In this document: positions 17,977 to 27,335 of the stretch, piece after piece | How the letters are laid out: each line of letters opens with the position of its first letter | Position numbering within the stretch: the first letter of the stretch is position 1 | Assembly (NCBI GenBank): GCA_937899905.1 | Contig: CALCCF010000093.1 | Location: forward strand, 1 to 53,767 | Source: an uncultured Phycisphaeraceae bacterium | GTDB lineage: Bacteria > Planctomycetota > Phycisphaerae > Phycisphaerales > UBA1924 | Reading direction: 5' to 3' | Length of the DNA stretch: 53,767 nt | Made by a program: the position numbers and the translations under genes | Notes under the pieces: model-generated | Seen by the model: only the letters and a program-made list of their open reading frames with translations | The model's database searches: none | Told to the model about the DNA's origin: nothing

Positions 17977-18939
17977 TTACTGAACAGAGGCCATCGAAGC
18001 CACTGTCCACGCGATCTCGTTGTCGAGCGTCGCTGCATCAAAGTCCAGTCCACGCAGTGCCTTCATCCCATCGAGCGACACATCGGCGGCTCGCGGTGCG
18101 GTCATCGGCACATCGGCCTGTTTGCCCGCTTGGAGTAACGCTGCGTCGAACCCCAACTGCCGATCCGCGTGTCGGGCGAATCGGATGCCAATGTCGTGCC
18201 GATTGACCCGCTCTTTGCCGCACAGGTGGTATGTCTCGCCGGGCTGACCTTTGTCGAGACACTCCAAGAGCCCGCGCGCGGCATCTCGAGCACTGAGCGG
18301 AGTACGCCACTCATCGGTAAACAACACCAACGGCTTGCCTGCTCTCAAGTGTTCGACCCAGCCACTAAGGAAGCTGCCCTTCCCGCCAGAGTGTGCAGGC
18401 GGCCCGAAGAGCAGCGGCAAGCGGGCGATGATCGCGTGTGAGCCCATCTCGTGGAGCACCTGTTCCATCGCCAGCTTGCTGCGGCCGTAGACATTGACTG
18501 GCCGAGCATCGTCGTTCTCGCGGTACATGCCCCCAGGCCGCGTGCCATCGAACACGAGATCCGTTGAGCACACCACGAGCGGGATGGGCGGGCGATCATC
18601 AGCGCACGCCTGGGCCAGTAGCCTCGTCGCCAACACGTTGTCCCGTTCGGCTAGCTCGGGGTGCCGTTCGCACTCATTCGTTCTCGCATTTGCGGCGCAA
18701 TGGATCACCGCGTCGGGTGAGCACCGTTCGATCGCGTCCCGCGTGGCGCCGTCCTCGGCCAGATCGATCGCGACGTGCGGGTAGTCGGTCGGTGTCGCAC
18801 GCGTGACGCCTGACACTTCCCAGCCCACATCGGTGGCGAGCTCTGCGAGGTGCGATCCGAGGAATCCGCCGATGCCGGTGATCAGCAAGCGGCGGGCGTC
18901 ATTCTGTGGTCGGCCTGGATGATGCACAGGGTCTGTCAT
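17977..18939 (-). CDS. NAD-dependent epimerase/dTDP-4-dehydrorhamnose reductase-like protein
   Basis: This 320-residue short-chain dehydrogenase of the extended type has the nucleotide motif LLITGIGGFLGSHLAE (about residues 18-33), a CSTDLVFDG segment and the catalytic YGRSK (about 151-155). The layout matches RmlD/SDR sugar-nucleotide reductases, which finish dTDP-L-rhamnose synthesis, but no other rml gene is nearby, so another substrate is possible. It is divergent from the polyphosphate gene with 174 bases between. Confidence 0.75.
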   Translation of the reverse strand: MTDPVHHPGRPQNDARRLLITGIGGFLGSHLAELATDVGWEVSGVTRATPTDYPHVAIDLAEDGATRDAIERCSPDAVIHCAANARTNECERHPELAERDNVLATRLLAQACADDRPPIPLVVCSTDLVFDGTRPGGMYRENDDARPVNVYGRSKLAMEQVLHEMGSHAIIARLPLLFGPPAHSGGKGSFLSGWVEHLRAGKPLVLFTDEWRTPLSARDAARGLLECLDKGQPGETYHLCGKERVNRHDIGIRFARHADRQLGFDAALLQAGKQADVPMTAPRAADVSLDGMKALRGLDFDAATLDNEIAWTVASMASVQ

Positions 18940-19113
18940 ACGGGCGGCTTCCTCTCAGCAAACGCTGCTGAGCGAACGGGTGTGTGAAACGGATGCGAGC
19001 GAGACGGAGAGAACCAGCCAACGCCGGCTCTGCGTGCCAACGTCTCATAGACTATCACCGGGAACGTGTTCATGGTTCGAGCACGAATCGGTGCCGTTTG
19101 TGGGGCTTTTGAG

Positions 19114-20595
19114 ATGTTCGAGAACGCCGAAACCGGGAGCACCGTTGACAAGGACGTCTTCAAGACGCGTGTTCCCGGGCTGCGGGTCGACCTGCTGAAC
19201 GCACAATTCGATCTCAGGAGCACCGACTTTTCGGTACTCGTCTTGATTGCGGGCGATGATCGCCTCGGTTGCAATAGCGTGGTCGATCTGCTCAATGAGT
19301 GGATGGACGCTCGACAGCTGAAGACCGAGGTATTCGTCGAGCCGTCCAGCGAAGAAGCCGCACGGCCACGATTCTGGCGATACTGGCGCGTGCTTCCGCG
19401 GCGCGGGTGCATCGGGCTCTACATGGGAGGGTGGGCACGGCACATCCTCGATGCCAGGATCGCCGGCAAGATCGACGACTTCGAGTACGAGCGGCGTGTC
19501 GATCATGCCATTCGATTCGAGCGGGCGCTCACCGACGATGGATCGCTTGTACTCAAATTCTGGCTCCATCTGCCGCGAAAGGAACTGCGCAAGCGGATCA
19601 AGCGGGCCGATGCCGATCCCGCTCTGTCGTGGCAGGTCGACGATGTCGATCGAGCCCTGCTCAAGGATCATGATCGGGTGATGCCGATCTTCGAGCGGTA
19701 CGTACGTCTCACCGATCGGAGCACGTCGCCGTGGCACATCATCGAAGGTGTCGACGAGGACTACCGCGATCTGACCATCGGTGAGACGATCGCCGCCAAG
19801 GTACGCGCCCGTCTCGACGCGCCCGAGGCACCCTCGCCAGCTGGGCCAGGATCCAATGACGAGCCCACAACGCTCACCGCGCCACAGCGCAGCCCGCTCG
19901 ACGCGGTTGACCTGAGCAAGTCGCTCGAACGCGACGAGTACAAGCAGCGGCTCGGCGAAGCACAGGCCCGCCTCGCGCGCCTCGTGCGCGGGCTGCGAGG
20001 CGGTCGATCGCCGGTCATCGTGTTCGAGGGTTGGGACGCCGCTGGTAAGGGAGGCGCGATCCGCCGACTCATCCGCCCGCTGCCGGTTCGCGATTACAGC
20101 GTCATCTCGACGGGTGCGCCCTCTGAGGAGGAATTGTCACGGCACTACCTCTGGCGGTTCTGGCGCGACATCCCCGCCAATGGTCGGATGGCCATCTTCG
20201 ATCGGAGCTGGTACGGCCGGGTGCTTGTCGAGCGCGTCGAAGAACTCGCGGCGACCACGGCCTGGCGTCGCGCGTACGAAGAGATCAACGATTTCGAGGG
20301 CCAACTCGCCGAGCGTGGCCTGATCGTCATGAAGTTCTGGCTCCACATCGATCGCGAGACCCAGGCGGAGCGTTTCCAGGAGCGGGTGCAAACTGGCTAC
20401 AAGAAGTACAAGCTCACCGAAGAAGACCACCGCAACCGGCTGCGCTGGGACGACTACAAGGCCGCCGCGAATGAGATGATCGCGCGCACGAGCACGGAGA
20501 TCTCGCATTGGCAGCTGGTGGCGGCGAACGACAAGCGGTTTGCTCGTGTGAGCGTGATCGAGTCGGTGTGCGAGAGGCTCGAGCGCGTGGAATAG
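19114..20595 (+). CDS. pap: Polyphosphate:AMP phosphotransferase, two-domain PPK2
   Basis: This enzyme makes ADP from AMP with polyphosphate as donor (PPK2 class II). The 493-residue product contains two PPK2 domains. The C-terminal domain (about residues 270-490) has an intact Walker A, FEGWDAAGKGG, and Walker B-side motif FDRSWYGRVLVERV. The N-terminal domain keeps the fold landmarks but has lost both: IAGDDRLGCNS replaces Walker A and LYMGGWARHIL replaces Walker B. This degeneration of the first domain is known for Pap enzymes. The ATG at 19114 was preferred to upstream starts because homology begins there. Confidence 0.9.
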   Translation: MFENAETGSTVDKDVFKTRVPGLRVDLLNAQFDLRSTDFSVLVLIAGDDRLGCNSVVDLLNEWMDARQLKTEVFVEPSSEEAARPRFWRYWRVLPRRGCIGLYMGGWARHILDARIAGKIDDFEYERRVDHAIRFERALTDDGSLVLKFWLHLPRKELRKRIKRADADPALSWQVDDVDRALLKDHDRVMPIFERYVRLTDRSTSPWHIIEGVDEDYRDLTIGETIAAKVRARLDAPEAPSPAGPGSNDEPTTLTAPQRSPLDAVDLSKSLERDEYKQRLGEAQARLARLVRGLRGGRSPVIVFEGWDAAGKGGAIRRLIRPLPVRDYSVISTGAPSEEELSRHYLWRFWRDIPANGRMAIFDRSWYGRVLVERVEELAATTAWRRAYEEINDFEGQLAERGLIVMKFWLHIDRETQAERFQERVQTGYKKYKLTEEDHRNRLRWDDYKAAANEMIARTSTEISHWQLVAANDKRFARVSVIESVCERLERVE

Positions 20596-21075
20596 TCCAA
20601 ACCGCGCTCACACCGCGTCGTCGAGTCCGTTTGCGGACGCGTCCCCGCCAAGCCTCGAGAGGGCGCTCGAAGCCTCCGTCGGCTGCGGATGGAGCCTCTG
20701 AAACGAATTTGAAGGCCTCGGAAGTCATTTCCGAGCCTCCGGAAACCACTTCGAAGGCTTCGGAAACGATTCCGTAGGCTTTTGAAATCATGTCGAAGGC
20801 CTTGGAGACGATTTCGGAGGCTTTGGAAATGATTTCGAAAGCCTTTGAAGTCATTTCGAAGCCTCCGTCAGCTCTTGATGGAGCTCCAAAAAATCTTCGC
20901 GCTCGAATCAAAATTGTTCTAGGGGGCGCCAGGGCGGTTTCCGTATTGGACGAGGGGGATGGCCCGGGGCTGCGGGGTTTTGGGACCGCTCCGTGGGGGG
21001 CGCTCCGCGGGCGGTATCCCGCGACGGGCACATCGCAAACTCTGACGAGCCCCCGTCGTGAGACGGGAGGCCTCT
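20596..21075. repeat. Gap with 21-bp tandem repeat array (20689-20856) and flanking copies
   Basis: Eight units of 21 bp, consensus about CGAAGGCTTTGGAAATGATTT, run from 20689 to 20856. Similar sequence, GAAGCCTCCGTC..CTGATGGAGC-like, flanks the array on both sides at about 20668 and 20857, exactly 189 bp (nine periods) apart. The array is open on both strands as amphipathic heptads (minus: SKAFEII type; plus: SKALETI type), but the plus frame is broken by TAG at 20775. I see no ribosome site that would make it a gene. The rest of the gap holds nothing I can name. Confidence 0.85.
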
Positions 21076-21729
21076 TCACGCGGTGTCGCGGGTCTGCGCC
21101 TTGAGGATCATGGCAACGAGCTCGTCGCCGTCGATCAGCCAAACGTGTTGCCCCTGTTGCGTCGCCTGCGCGGCGAAGCCGATGGCCTGTTTGGTGAAGC
21201 CGCCGGACGCGACGACGATACCCGCGTGGGCTTGCTCGGCTACGACGACGCCAAGCAGCTCGCGCACGATGGGGGCGCCGGCCTTGGCCTTCCAGTGATT
21301 GCACTGCACCAGCGTGGTCTGGCGGTCCTTGGTCAATCGCAGATCAATGCCGCCATCGGGGTCACTGCCGTCCCTGCGACGCACCGTGTAGCCCTCACGC
21401 CGGAACGCCTCGGCGAGCAGGGCCTCGAAGCGTTGCCAGCCGAGCGCCTGCACGTCCCCGATTGTGCGCACGCCGTCGAGCGTGCGCTTCTCGCCGAGCC
21501 GTTGGGCACGCGCGAAGAGCCATGCGGCCATGATGACGATCGCGAGGAATGCCGCGCCCGGCAGCGCGAGTCGCATGAAGCTCTGCTTCGCCGGCAAAGC
21601 CATCTGCAGCACGATCGGCAGCGCGATGCCCACCATCGCGAACGCCTTGACGGCGAGCACCGGCCCCAGCCACGCGGGGCCGTCGCGGAGAATGTCGAGG
21701 AGGGGGAAGGATTGGGTTTGCTGTGGCAT
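21076..21729 (-). CDS. Membrane-anchored Mrr-like restriction endonuclease domain protein
   Basis: The 217-residue protein has two N-terminal membrane segments (VLAVKAFAMVGIALPIVLQM and LALPGAAFLAIVIMAAWLF) and a C-terminal Mrr-type nuclease core. The core shows LGWQRFEALLAEAFRREGY, the acidic DGGIDLRL and a LVQCNHWK segment that corresponds to the QxK active-site strand of the PD-(D/E)xK fold, followed by a TKQAIGFAAQ helix. Related Mrr-cat proteins cut modified DNA or serve unknown roles. The domain order (membrane, then nuclease) places the nuclease in the cytoplasm. No methylase is adjacent, so a classic restriction system is unlikely. Confidence 0.7.
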   Translation of the reverse strand: MPQQTQSFPLLDILRDGPAWLGPVLAVKAFAMVGIALPIVLQMALPAKQSFMRLALPGAAFLAIVIMAAWLFARAQRLGEKRTLDGVRTIGDVQALGWQRFEALLAEAFRREGYTVRRRDGSDPDGGIDLRLTKDRQTTLVQCNHWKAKAGAPIVRELLGVVVAEQAHAGIVVASGGFTKQAIGFAAQATQQGQHVWLIDGDELVAMILKAQTRDTA

Positions 21730-21937
21730 TCGTGGTCCAACACATGCCGAAAAATCAGTCCCGACCGTTACACGCGTGCCAGACGTGCTAGCAGCGCCAG
21801 CTTAAGCGCGGTCGACTGGACTCGACTCGGAGGGGTGCAGTGTAGGATGGAGGAAGCTCGTGTCCGGGCCTCTAAACTCAGCGAAGACTACTCAGCTTTC
21901 GCCTAAGTTTGGCCTTGACACGCCGAGACTCTCAAGA

Positions 21938-23383
21938 ATGAAGGCCCAACGAATGTCACCGTGTACACCGATGCTCCTCGCCATGTCCTTCTTCCTGACC
22001 TCCGCATCGAGCGCACTTGCACAAGAAGCTCAGCCCGCCCGAACGTGGTTCGTTCAGGCCGGAGCATCAGGCAATGGCACGGATGCATCGGCGCCGTTCG
22101 GATCTGGTGCCGAAGTGGAAGCCGCATCCGCACCCGGCGATGTCATCGTGCTCCTCCCGGGAGGAGAGCCGCTCGATGGCGGCATCCAGCTCAAACAGGA
22201 CCAAGTGCTGCGAGGTCTCGCTGGCAAATCCACACGCCCGGTGCTGACGAATAGCTCTACGGAAAGACTCGGCGGCGTCGGGGTTCTGCTTGCGAGCAAC
22301 ACGAGGGTCGAAGGCATCATCCTTCGCGAAACCCACGCTAGCGGCATATTTGCTAGCGAACTCGGAAACACGACGATCCAAAACGTTCTCATCGAGAACG
22401 CCAACATCGGCCAGGCGATCGCAAGGCCTGGATTTCCGCCATTACCTCACGGCGGCATCACGCTCTTAACCGGACAAGACGCTGAAGATGTTTCCGCCCT
22501 CTTGCGTGATGTACGTGTGCTGGAATCCACCGGGGCAGGAGTTACCATTGCCGCCGAAGAGAGTGGCGCCCACGCGGCGCTCAGTCTCGTTGATTCCGAG
22601 GTGCTTGGGGGTGCCCCGTTCCAAGGCTCTGATTTTGGTGTGGCCGTGCTCTCCTCAGGTAAGAACTCGAGCGCCTCGCTTGAGTTGATCCGGAGCGAGG
22701 TCGCCGGACGCATGAGCTTGGGCGGCCGAAACGTCGTCATTCTTGCCCGAAGTCACTCCAATGCGAGCGCGGTTATCTACCAGTCCAGGGTTGGCAAGTC
22801 GGGCCAGGACGGCGTTCTGGGTGTCAACTGGCAGCTTCCGGCCAGGGTCGCCATAAACATCATCGACTCCATCATCGAAGACGCCGCTCAGAGCAACGTC
22901 GAGGGTACGTACCTTGCGTTCCCGCATGAGCAGGCCGATGCCGATGCTTCTTCCATGGATGTATTGATCCATCGGAGCATCATCCGAAACGCCGGGGCCG
23001 CTGGTCCGGTTGGTCCGGCCAGTGCAAACGTTGTAATGACGGCTTCGTCCATCCCCCCGGGCCAACCCCTGCCCGTGAGCCCGTACACCCTTCGCGTCAT
23101 CGACTCGGATATCGCCCGTAGCGCCGGGGCCGGACTGATGGTCGGCGCAAGCGAAAACCGGCGAGCCGCCGATCCTGGCCTCTATGACATCCTCGTCCGG
23201 GATACACGCTTCATCGAAAACGGCGTAGCGGACCTTATTGTGGGGGCTCCCGCGGCACGCATCGACGCACAGAGAAACTGCTGGATCACACCCGAAGGAC
23301 CTGCCGATCCGCGCCTTGAGATCTACTGGACCGAGGATAACTCCGGCATCAAGGCCTCTTCTGGCGGCCCCTGCGACGACTGA
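21938..23383 (+). CDS. Secreted parallel beta-helix protein
   Basis: A 481-residue protein with a signal peptide (LLAMSFFLTSASSALAQ) and a start of the mature region, RTWFVQAGASGNGT..APFGSGAE, seen in right-handed beta-helix proteins (DUF1565/pectate-lyase-like). The core has repeating turns with NTRVEGI, NTTIQNVLIEN, SLVDSEV, LELIRSEV, INIIDSII and VLIHRSIIRNA. No catalytic residues of pectate lyase can be named, so it may be adhesive or a surface enzyme. No dockerin tail is present. Confidence 0.65.
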   Translation: MKAQRMSPCTPMLLAMSFFLTSASSALAQEAQPARTWFVQAGASGNGTDASAPFGSGAEVEAASAPGDVIVLLPGGEPLDGGIQLKQDQVLRGLAGKSTRPVLTNSSTERLGGVGVLLASNTRVEGIILRETHASGIFASELGNTTIQNVLIENANIGQAIARPGFPPLPHGGITLLTGQDAEDVSALLRDVRVLESTGAGVTIAAEESGAHAALSLVDSEVLGGAPFQGSDFGVAVLSSGKNSSASLELIRSEVAGRMSLGGRNVVILARSHSNASAVIYQSRVGKSGQDGVLGVNWQLPARVAINIIDSIIEDAAQSNVEGTYLAFPHEQADADASSMDVLIHRSIIRNAGAAGPVGPASANVVMTASSIPPGQPLPVSPYTLRVIDSDIARSAGAGLMVGASENRRAADPGLYDILVRDTRFIENGVADLIVGAPAARIDAQRNCWITPEGPADPRLEIYWTEDNSGIKASSGGPCDD

Positions 23384-24099
23384 TCCGCCCGAATGCGAGA
23401 ATCACCTATAGCTCGAGTGGGCGTATGTGACACGGCGGTCCCGCATCAAGCGTCGCAGCGACTACAGCACGGCGCAGACTGTCTGTCGCAGTCAGCCCGC
23501 AAATGATGCAAGCATCAGTGAAAGCAGCCATGACTAGCCGAGCATCGCAGGGCCGATGACCGGAGTCGAATCGGTGCCATTCAGCTTGGGAACGCCCCAG
23601 CCCGCACAACCCCACCCCCTGCCCACAAATCCTGGCCGGCCCGCTGGCCCCGCCCCGGCCGTTTCCCGATGCCCAGCATCGAGACGGGTGGCCGTCGCCC
23701 CCCGCGTCCGCAATCCGCGAGCCCCCTAGACAGGGGGCAACGCCAGCAAGCCCGAGCGAACGCGGTCGCCTCCCATTCCATTCGTGACAGCAGCCGCGGC
23801 TCAAAGTCCTGGCTGCGGATCGTCGTCATCGTCAGTTCCATCGTTTCGTCGTCGATCAATCGGACGATGGTGTTGCACGCCATGCCGCTGAAAGGGTGGT
23901 TTTAGCGCTGTGCAATTAGTGCTTCAGGACGTACCGAATCGATTCGCCCTAAACGAAGACATCCCTACTCTCCGCCCGCCAAGTGTCGTTGTTCGGCGGG
24001 GTCAGCACCGGTTAGCCGTCCTCCTTGGACACGGTGAGGGTGACAAAGCCAGAAGCTCGCCACGTGCCGATCATCCGCGAGGCAGCGCCGCCAGCCGTC
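23384..24099. other. 716-bp gap without a supported gene
   Basis: Short frames exist on both strands but none has a convincing ribosome site or family resemblance. A perfect hairpin, CCCCCT-AGAC-AGGGGG, lies at 23722-23737. One minus-strand frame at 23581-23883 begins plausibly but degenerates into low-complexity sequence; it may be a gene remnant. Confidence 0.5.
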
Positions 24100-25734
24100 T
24101 CACTCCGCGTCGTCGAAATCATCCTTGAACGCGATCTCGAAGTCGTGCACGCCGGCGACCTCGGCCGCGCTCTTGTTCGCGAAGTTCTCGAAGCGGCCGA
24201 CGATTGCGTCGGCATCGCCGGCGAGCGAGCCCAGCACGCGGAACTTGTTGGCCAGGATGTCGTGCAGGTCGGCCGTGGTGTTGCGGGCGTGGCCGGCGGG
24301 GTACATGACCAGGCCAGAGTCGTGCGTGTTGCCGCTCGTGTCGGTGATGGCCATGCTGGTGGGGATGCCGTCGGGGTAGCGGCTGTCGTACTCATCGCCA
24401 CCGTGCTCGAAGGTGATCTTGTCCATCAGCGCCCGCGTCACGGGGTTGTGGATCGACGCGCGGTCGTAGTCGTACGGCGTGAGGATCAGGTCCTTCCAGT
24501 TGACCTTCTTGGACTCGAGCGCCTTGCGGATGAGCGTCGACACGATGTAGACCATGCTGTGGTCTGCACTCTGGCGAGTGGTGGGGGTGCGCTTGGCCGG
24601 GTCGCCGATGATGCCGAAGGCCGGCTCGTACGCGACGATGTTGATGTTCTTGATGGCACCGCCGTCGGCCTGCTTGAGCAGGCCGGGGTTCTTGGCGAAA
24701 AGGTCAATCACGGCCTGCAGTGCACCCGCGCTCTGGTGTTCGTAGAGACCAAGCTTGAAGTGCATACCCATGACAGCGAAGTCATCGCCCGAAGTGGCCA
24801 GCACGAGATCGAACGGCGAGGCATCGGCCTGCTCGGTGTTGGCATCGCTTGCGTTCACCGCCTTGAACATCTGCCCGGGCCCCTCGAAGATGCGGAAGAT
24901 CGCTTCGGGGTTGCAGAAGATGTCGCGCGGGCCCAGGAACCCAGCCATCGCACGCTTCATGCTGAGGATCGCGACCTCGGTGCTGATCGCGGCGCTGGCG
25001 CCCTTGCTGTCGCTGAGCTGCTTGCCCGCGCGGATCGCCCGGAACGGGATGTAGTGGGCCACGACCATGCCGATCGCGCGCTCGATCTGGTCTTCCGTCG
25101 CCCCGAGCATCGCACCGAAGACCGCCGCGCTCGCGATCGCGCCGTGCACAACGTGGTCGACCTTGTACGTCTTAAGGCTGAAGACCTCGGCCAGGCGACC
25201 ACGGATCTCGTCGAGGCACACCATGCCCTTGAGCGCGACGTCGCCGCCCGCGCCGAGCATCTGGGCCGCCGCTACCGGCACGGCGTAAAAGTCGTTGTGC
25301 CCGAACTCGCCGGCCGTGTGGCCCAGCGCCGGGTTGTAGCCGAAGTTCGTGCCGTTGCTGTCCCACTCGCGCACCGCGTTGGCGTTCGCGAGGATCGCCT
25401 TCTCGGCCTTCACCCGCTGGCTCGACCCGAAGCAGGTCGCCCCGTGCGTCGTCGCGGTGCCCAGAGGCTTGCCGGTGTGCCCCTCGGGCACGGCATACTC
25501 GAGCGCCTCGGCTCGCAGGATGGTGGGGGCGTTGGTACGAAGGGCCAGAGCGCTCACGCCGCAGAGGCACGCGTCGGTGTAGAAGAGGTTGGTCCGGTCG
25601 AGCACGCTCTGGTCGGGCGTACCCGAGGCCATGAAGTCGATGGCGTAGCGGGCGATGCCGCGGGCCTGGTTGCTGTCGGCGGGCAGGGTGACGTGCGTGT
25701 CGGTGCTGGAAGCGGGAGCGGCGGCATGGGTCAT
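24100..25734 (-). CDS. MmgE/PrpD family dehydratase (2-methylcitrate dehydratase-like)
   Basis: The 544-residue protein matches the MmgE/PrpD fold from end to end: ARYAIDFMASG near the N-terminus, an all-helical first domain with LGATEDQIERAIGM, the KGASAAIS segment, and a C-terminal lid domain. PrpD dehydrates 2-methylcitrate in propionate breakdown; other members act on different substrates or as cis-aconitate decarboxylases. No prpB or prpC is next to it, so the substrate is not settled. It overlaps the stop of the upstream membrane protein gene by ATGA, which suggests coupling. Confidence 0.75.
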   Translation of the reverse strand: MTHAAAPASSTDTHVTLPADSNQARGIARYAIDFMASGTPDQSVLDRTNLFYTDACLCGVSALALRTNAPTILRAEALEYAVPEGHTGKPLGTATTHGATCFGSSQRVKAEKAILANANAVREWDSNGTNFGYNPALGHTAGEFGHNDFYAVPVAAAQMLGAGGDVALKGMVCLDEIRGRLAEVFSLKTYKVDHVVHGAIASAAVFGAMLGATEDQIERAIGMVVAHYIPFRAIRAGKQLSDSKGASAAISTEVAILSMKRAMAGFLGPRDIFCNPEAIFRIFEGPGQMFKAVNASDANTEQADASPFDLVLATSGDDFAVMGMHFKLGLYEHQSAGALQAVIDLFAKNPGLLKQADGGAIKNINIVAYEPAFGIIGDPAKRTPTTRQSADHSMVYIVSTLIRKALESKKVNWKDLILTPYDYDRASIHNPVTRALMDKITFEHGGDEYDSRYPDGIPTSMAITDTSGNTHDSGLVMYPAGHARNTTADLHDILANKFRVLGSLAGDADAIVGRFENFANKSAAEVAGVHDFEIAFKDDFDDAE

Positions 25735-26627
25735 GTTAGGGGGTCATCTGGAGTAGTGGGGGAGGGTAGGGGGGCGGTGGAGTTCTGGCGATTGGCGGCC
25801 TGGGTCCGGCTGCGTTCGTAGGCGACGCGATGCCGGCGCCAGAGGTATGCCAGTCCGAGTTGGATCCCAGAAACTCCTAGGGGGACGAGGAGCACGAGCG
25901 GCATCATGCGAATCCCAGTCGGTGCGTTCGGCAATAGCCAGTGCATTAACACCGTGCCAGCAACACAGAGCAGGACGATGTACACTCCGCATCTGAGGAG
26001 CGCTCTCTTGTTCTTGCGGCTCTCCCGTTCGACTTTGTCAGGAAAGTGGTGAGCGCGGGCAACTCTTAAGACAGTGCGAATCTGTGGCTTGAGCGGAAGA
26101 TATATCTCGCGACCGTCGAGCGCGACAATTCGCCAAGCCGAGCCGGGACGAATGCTACGTGCAAGCTCCCAGCTCATGTGGTCGCAATCGCCGCGCGCAT
26201 CTGTCCACTCGATTCCATTCGCATCGATTCGGGTCGACTTCAAGTTGAGGAGAAGGTATCCGCTCTTCGCAAGGCCCGGCACAACGAACAGTGCACAGAT
26301 CGCCGCCGGAATGGCGAGGTGGAGAGCTTGCCCTAGATTCTGGTTTTGAAGCGATTGAGCTACGAGTAACCCTACTGCAGCATAAAGCACCAGTAAGAAG
26401 CTCATGCCGATCCAAAACGCAACTCGCTGAGTCTTCAATTGTCTAGTCGAAATGGCGAAATGCACACTCCAATCATCGTACTCGAACGCGGTCTTCCACC
26501 ATCGTGTCCACGTAAGCTGCGTGACCCTCTTTCCCCGAAACGATGCATACCGAACTTCGAGAAGTTTTGGACGGACCTTGAAGCGATCAACAAGCCACTG
26601 GCCAGACCGCAATGAAGGTGCGGACAC
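25731..26627 (-). CDS. Multi-pass membrane protein of unknown function
   Basis: A 298-residue protein with about four membrane segments: two near residues 72-120 and two near 215-260, with a cytoplasmic-looking region between that contains IDANGIEWTDARGDCDHM and IRPGSAWRIVALDGREI. That middle part resembles the PH-like (bPH2) folds of small membrane proteins, but this is weak. The stop overlaps the start of the MmgE/PrpD gene (ATGA), an unexpected partner. The region is lower in GC than its neighbours. Confidence 0.5.
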   Translation of the reverse strand: MSAPSLRSGQWLVDRFKVRPKLLEVRYASFRGKRVTQLTWTRWWKTAFEYDDWSVHFAISTRQLKTQRVAFWIGMSFLLVLYAAVGLLVAQSLQNQNLGQALHLAIPAAICALFVVPGLAKSGYLLLNLKSTRIDANGIEWTDARGDCDHMSWELARSIRPGSAWRIVALDGREIYLPLKPQIRTVLRVARAHHFPDKVERESRKNKRALLRCGVYIVLLCVAGTVLMHWLLPNAPTGIRMMPLVLLVPLGVSGIQLGLAYLWRRHRVAYERSRTQAANRQNSTAPLPSPTTPDDPLT

Positions 26628-26825
26628 CCGCCAATACCCAACCCCCTCCCAATCAACCGTGGCTCGTGCGGCTCCGTGCGCACGACGAGCAACCGATCGA
26701 GCCGGGGCTCAACATAGACTCGTATGGGCTTCCGTTTCGCGATCTGACGGTCCCTCCTCGACGCGCCTTTACGGTTTGCCGATGGTATAAGTAGTCGGCT
26801 GTGAAGTTGCAGCAGGAGGGGGCGC

Positions 26826-27335
26826 GTGGGTCAAAGTCGCGAACCAGAGTCGGCAAGCCTCGACGCCCGCGTTCGTGAACTTGTCGCCAAGTATCTGCCG
26901 GCAGTCACATACCAAAATGCGCCCGAACCGAACGTGGACTACGACGCGTGGTATCGCGGTATCGCGCGGCAACTCGGATGGCCGCCGACCAACCCACGGT
27001 TCTGGGTGGAGATTTGCGATACATTCGCTGCCGGTGGTTTCACGCACCCTGAGAGCCACCCGGTCATGTACCTGCTTCGGTTGCATGGAGCGCCGCTGGC
27101 GGCGTGGTCAACGACGAGGGACTACGGCCGCCGCGTCAGGCCCGTTCAAGCTCCAGAGGTTGGCTACACCATCGACTACGCCGGAGTCGATCTCATCGAG
27201 ATAGATGTTCTGTCCTATCGGTTCGAGTTCCGGGAGTGGATCGATTTTGGGTGCAGCAAGGGCGAACTCGGGATGTGGTTCGGAAGGCACAGCCGGCCAA
27301 GCGTGGCCGAAGTCTTCTTTAGCAACTACGACTAG
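26826..27335 (+). CDS. Hypothetical protein
   Basis: A 169-residue soluble protein that I do not recognise. It has no signal peptide or membrane segment. It is rich in aromatic residues (YDAWYRGIARQLGW, EFREWIDFGCSKGELGMWF), which suggests a compact fold. The start is GTG 26826 with GAGGGGG about seven bases upstream. It converges on the CPBP gene and the two overlap by four bases at their stops. Confidence 0.5.
   Translation: MGQSREPESASLDARVRELVAKYLPAVTYQNAPEPNVDYDAWYRGIARQLGWPPTNPRFWVEICDTFAAGGFTHPESHPVMYLLRLHGAPLAAWSTTRDYGRRVRPVQAPEVGYTIDYAGVDLIEIDVLSYRFEFREWIDFGCSKGELGMWFGRHSRPSVAEVFFSNYD

Noticed and set aside
20414-21304. Minus-strand frame of 296 codons with heptads over the 21-bp array
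   Set aside because: It runs through the pap 3' end and the Mrr-like gene region in the wrong frame; only the repeat keeps it open.
23722-23737. Perfect CCCCCT/AGGGGG hairpin as a transposon end or terminator
   Set aside because: No second copy, T-run or gene border near it.
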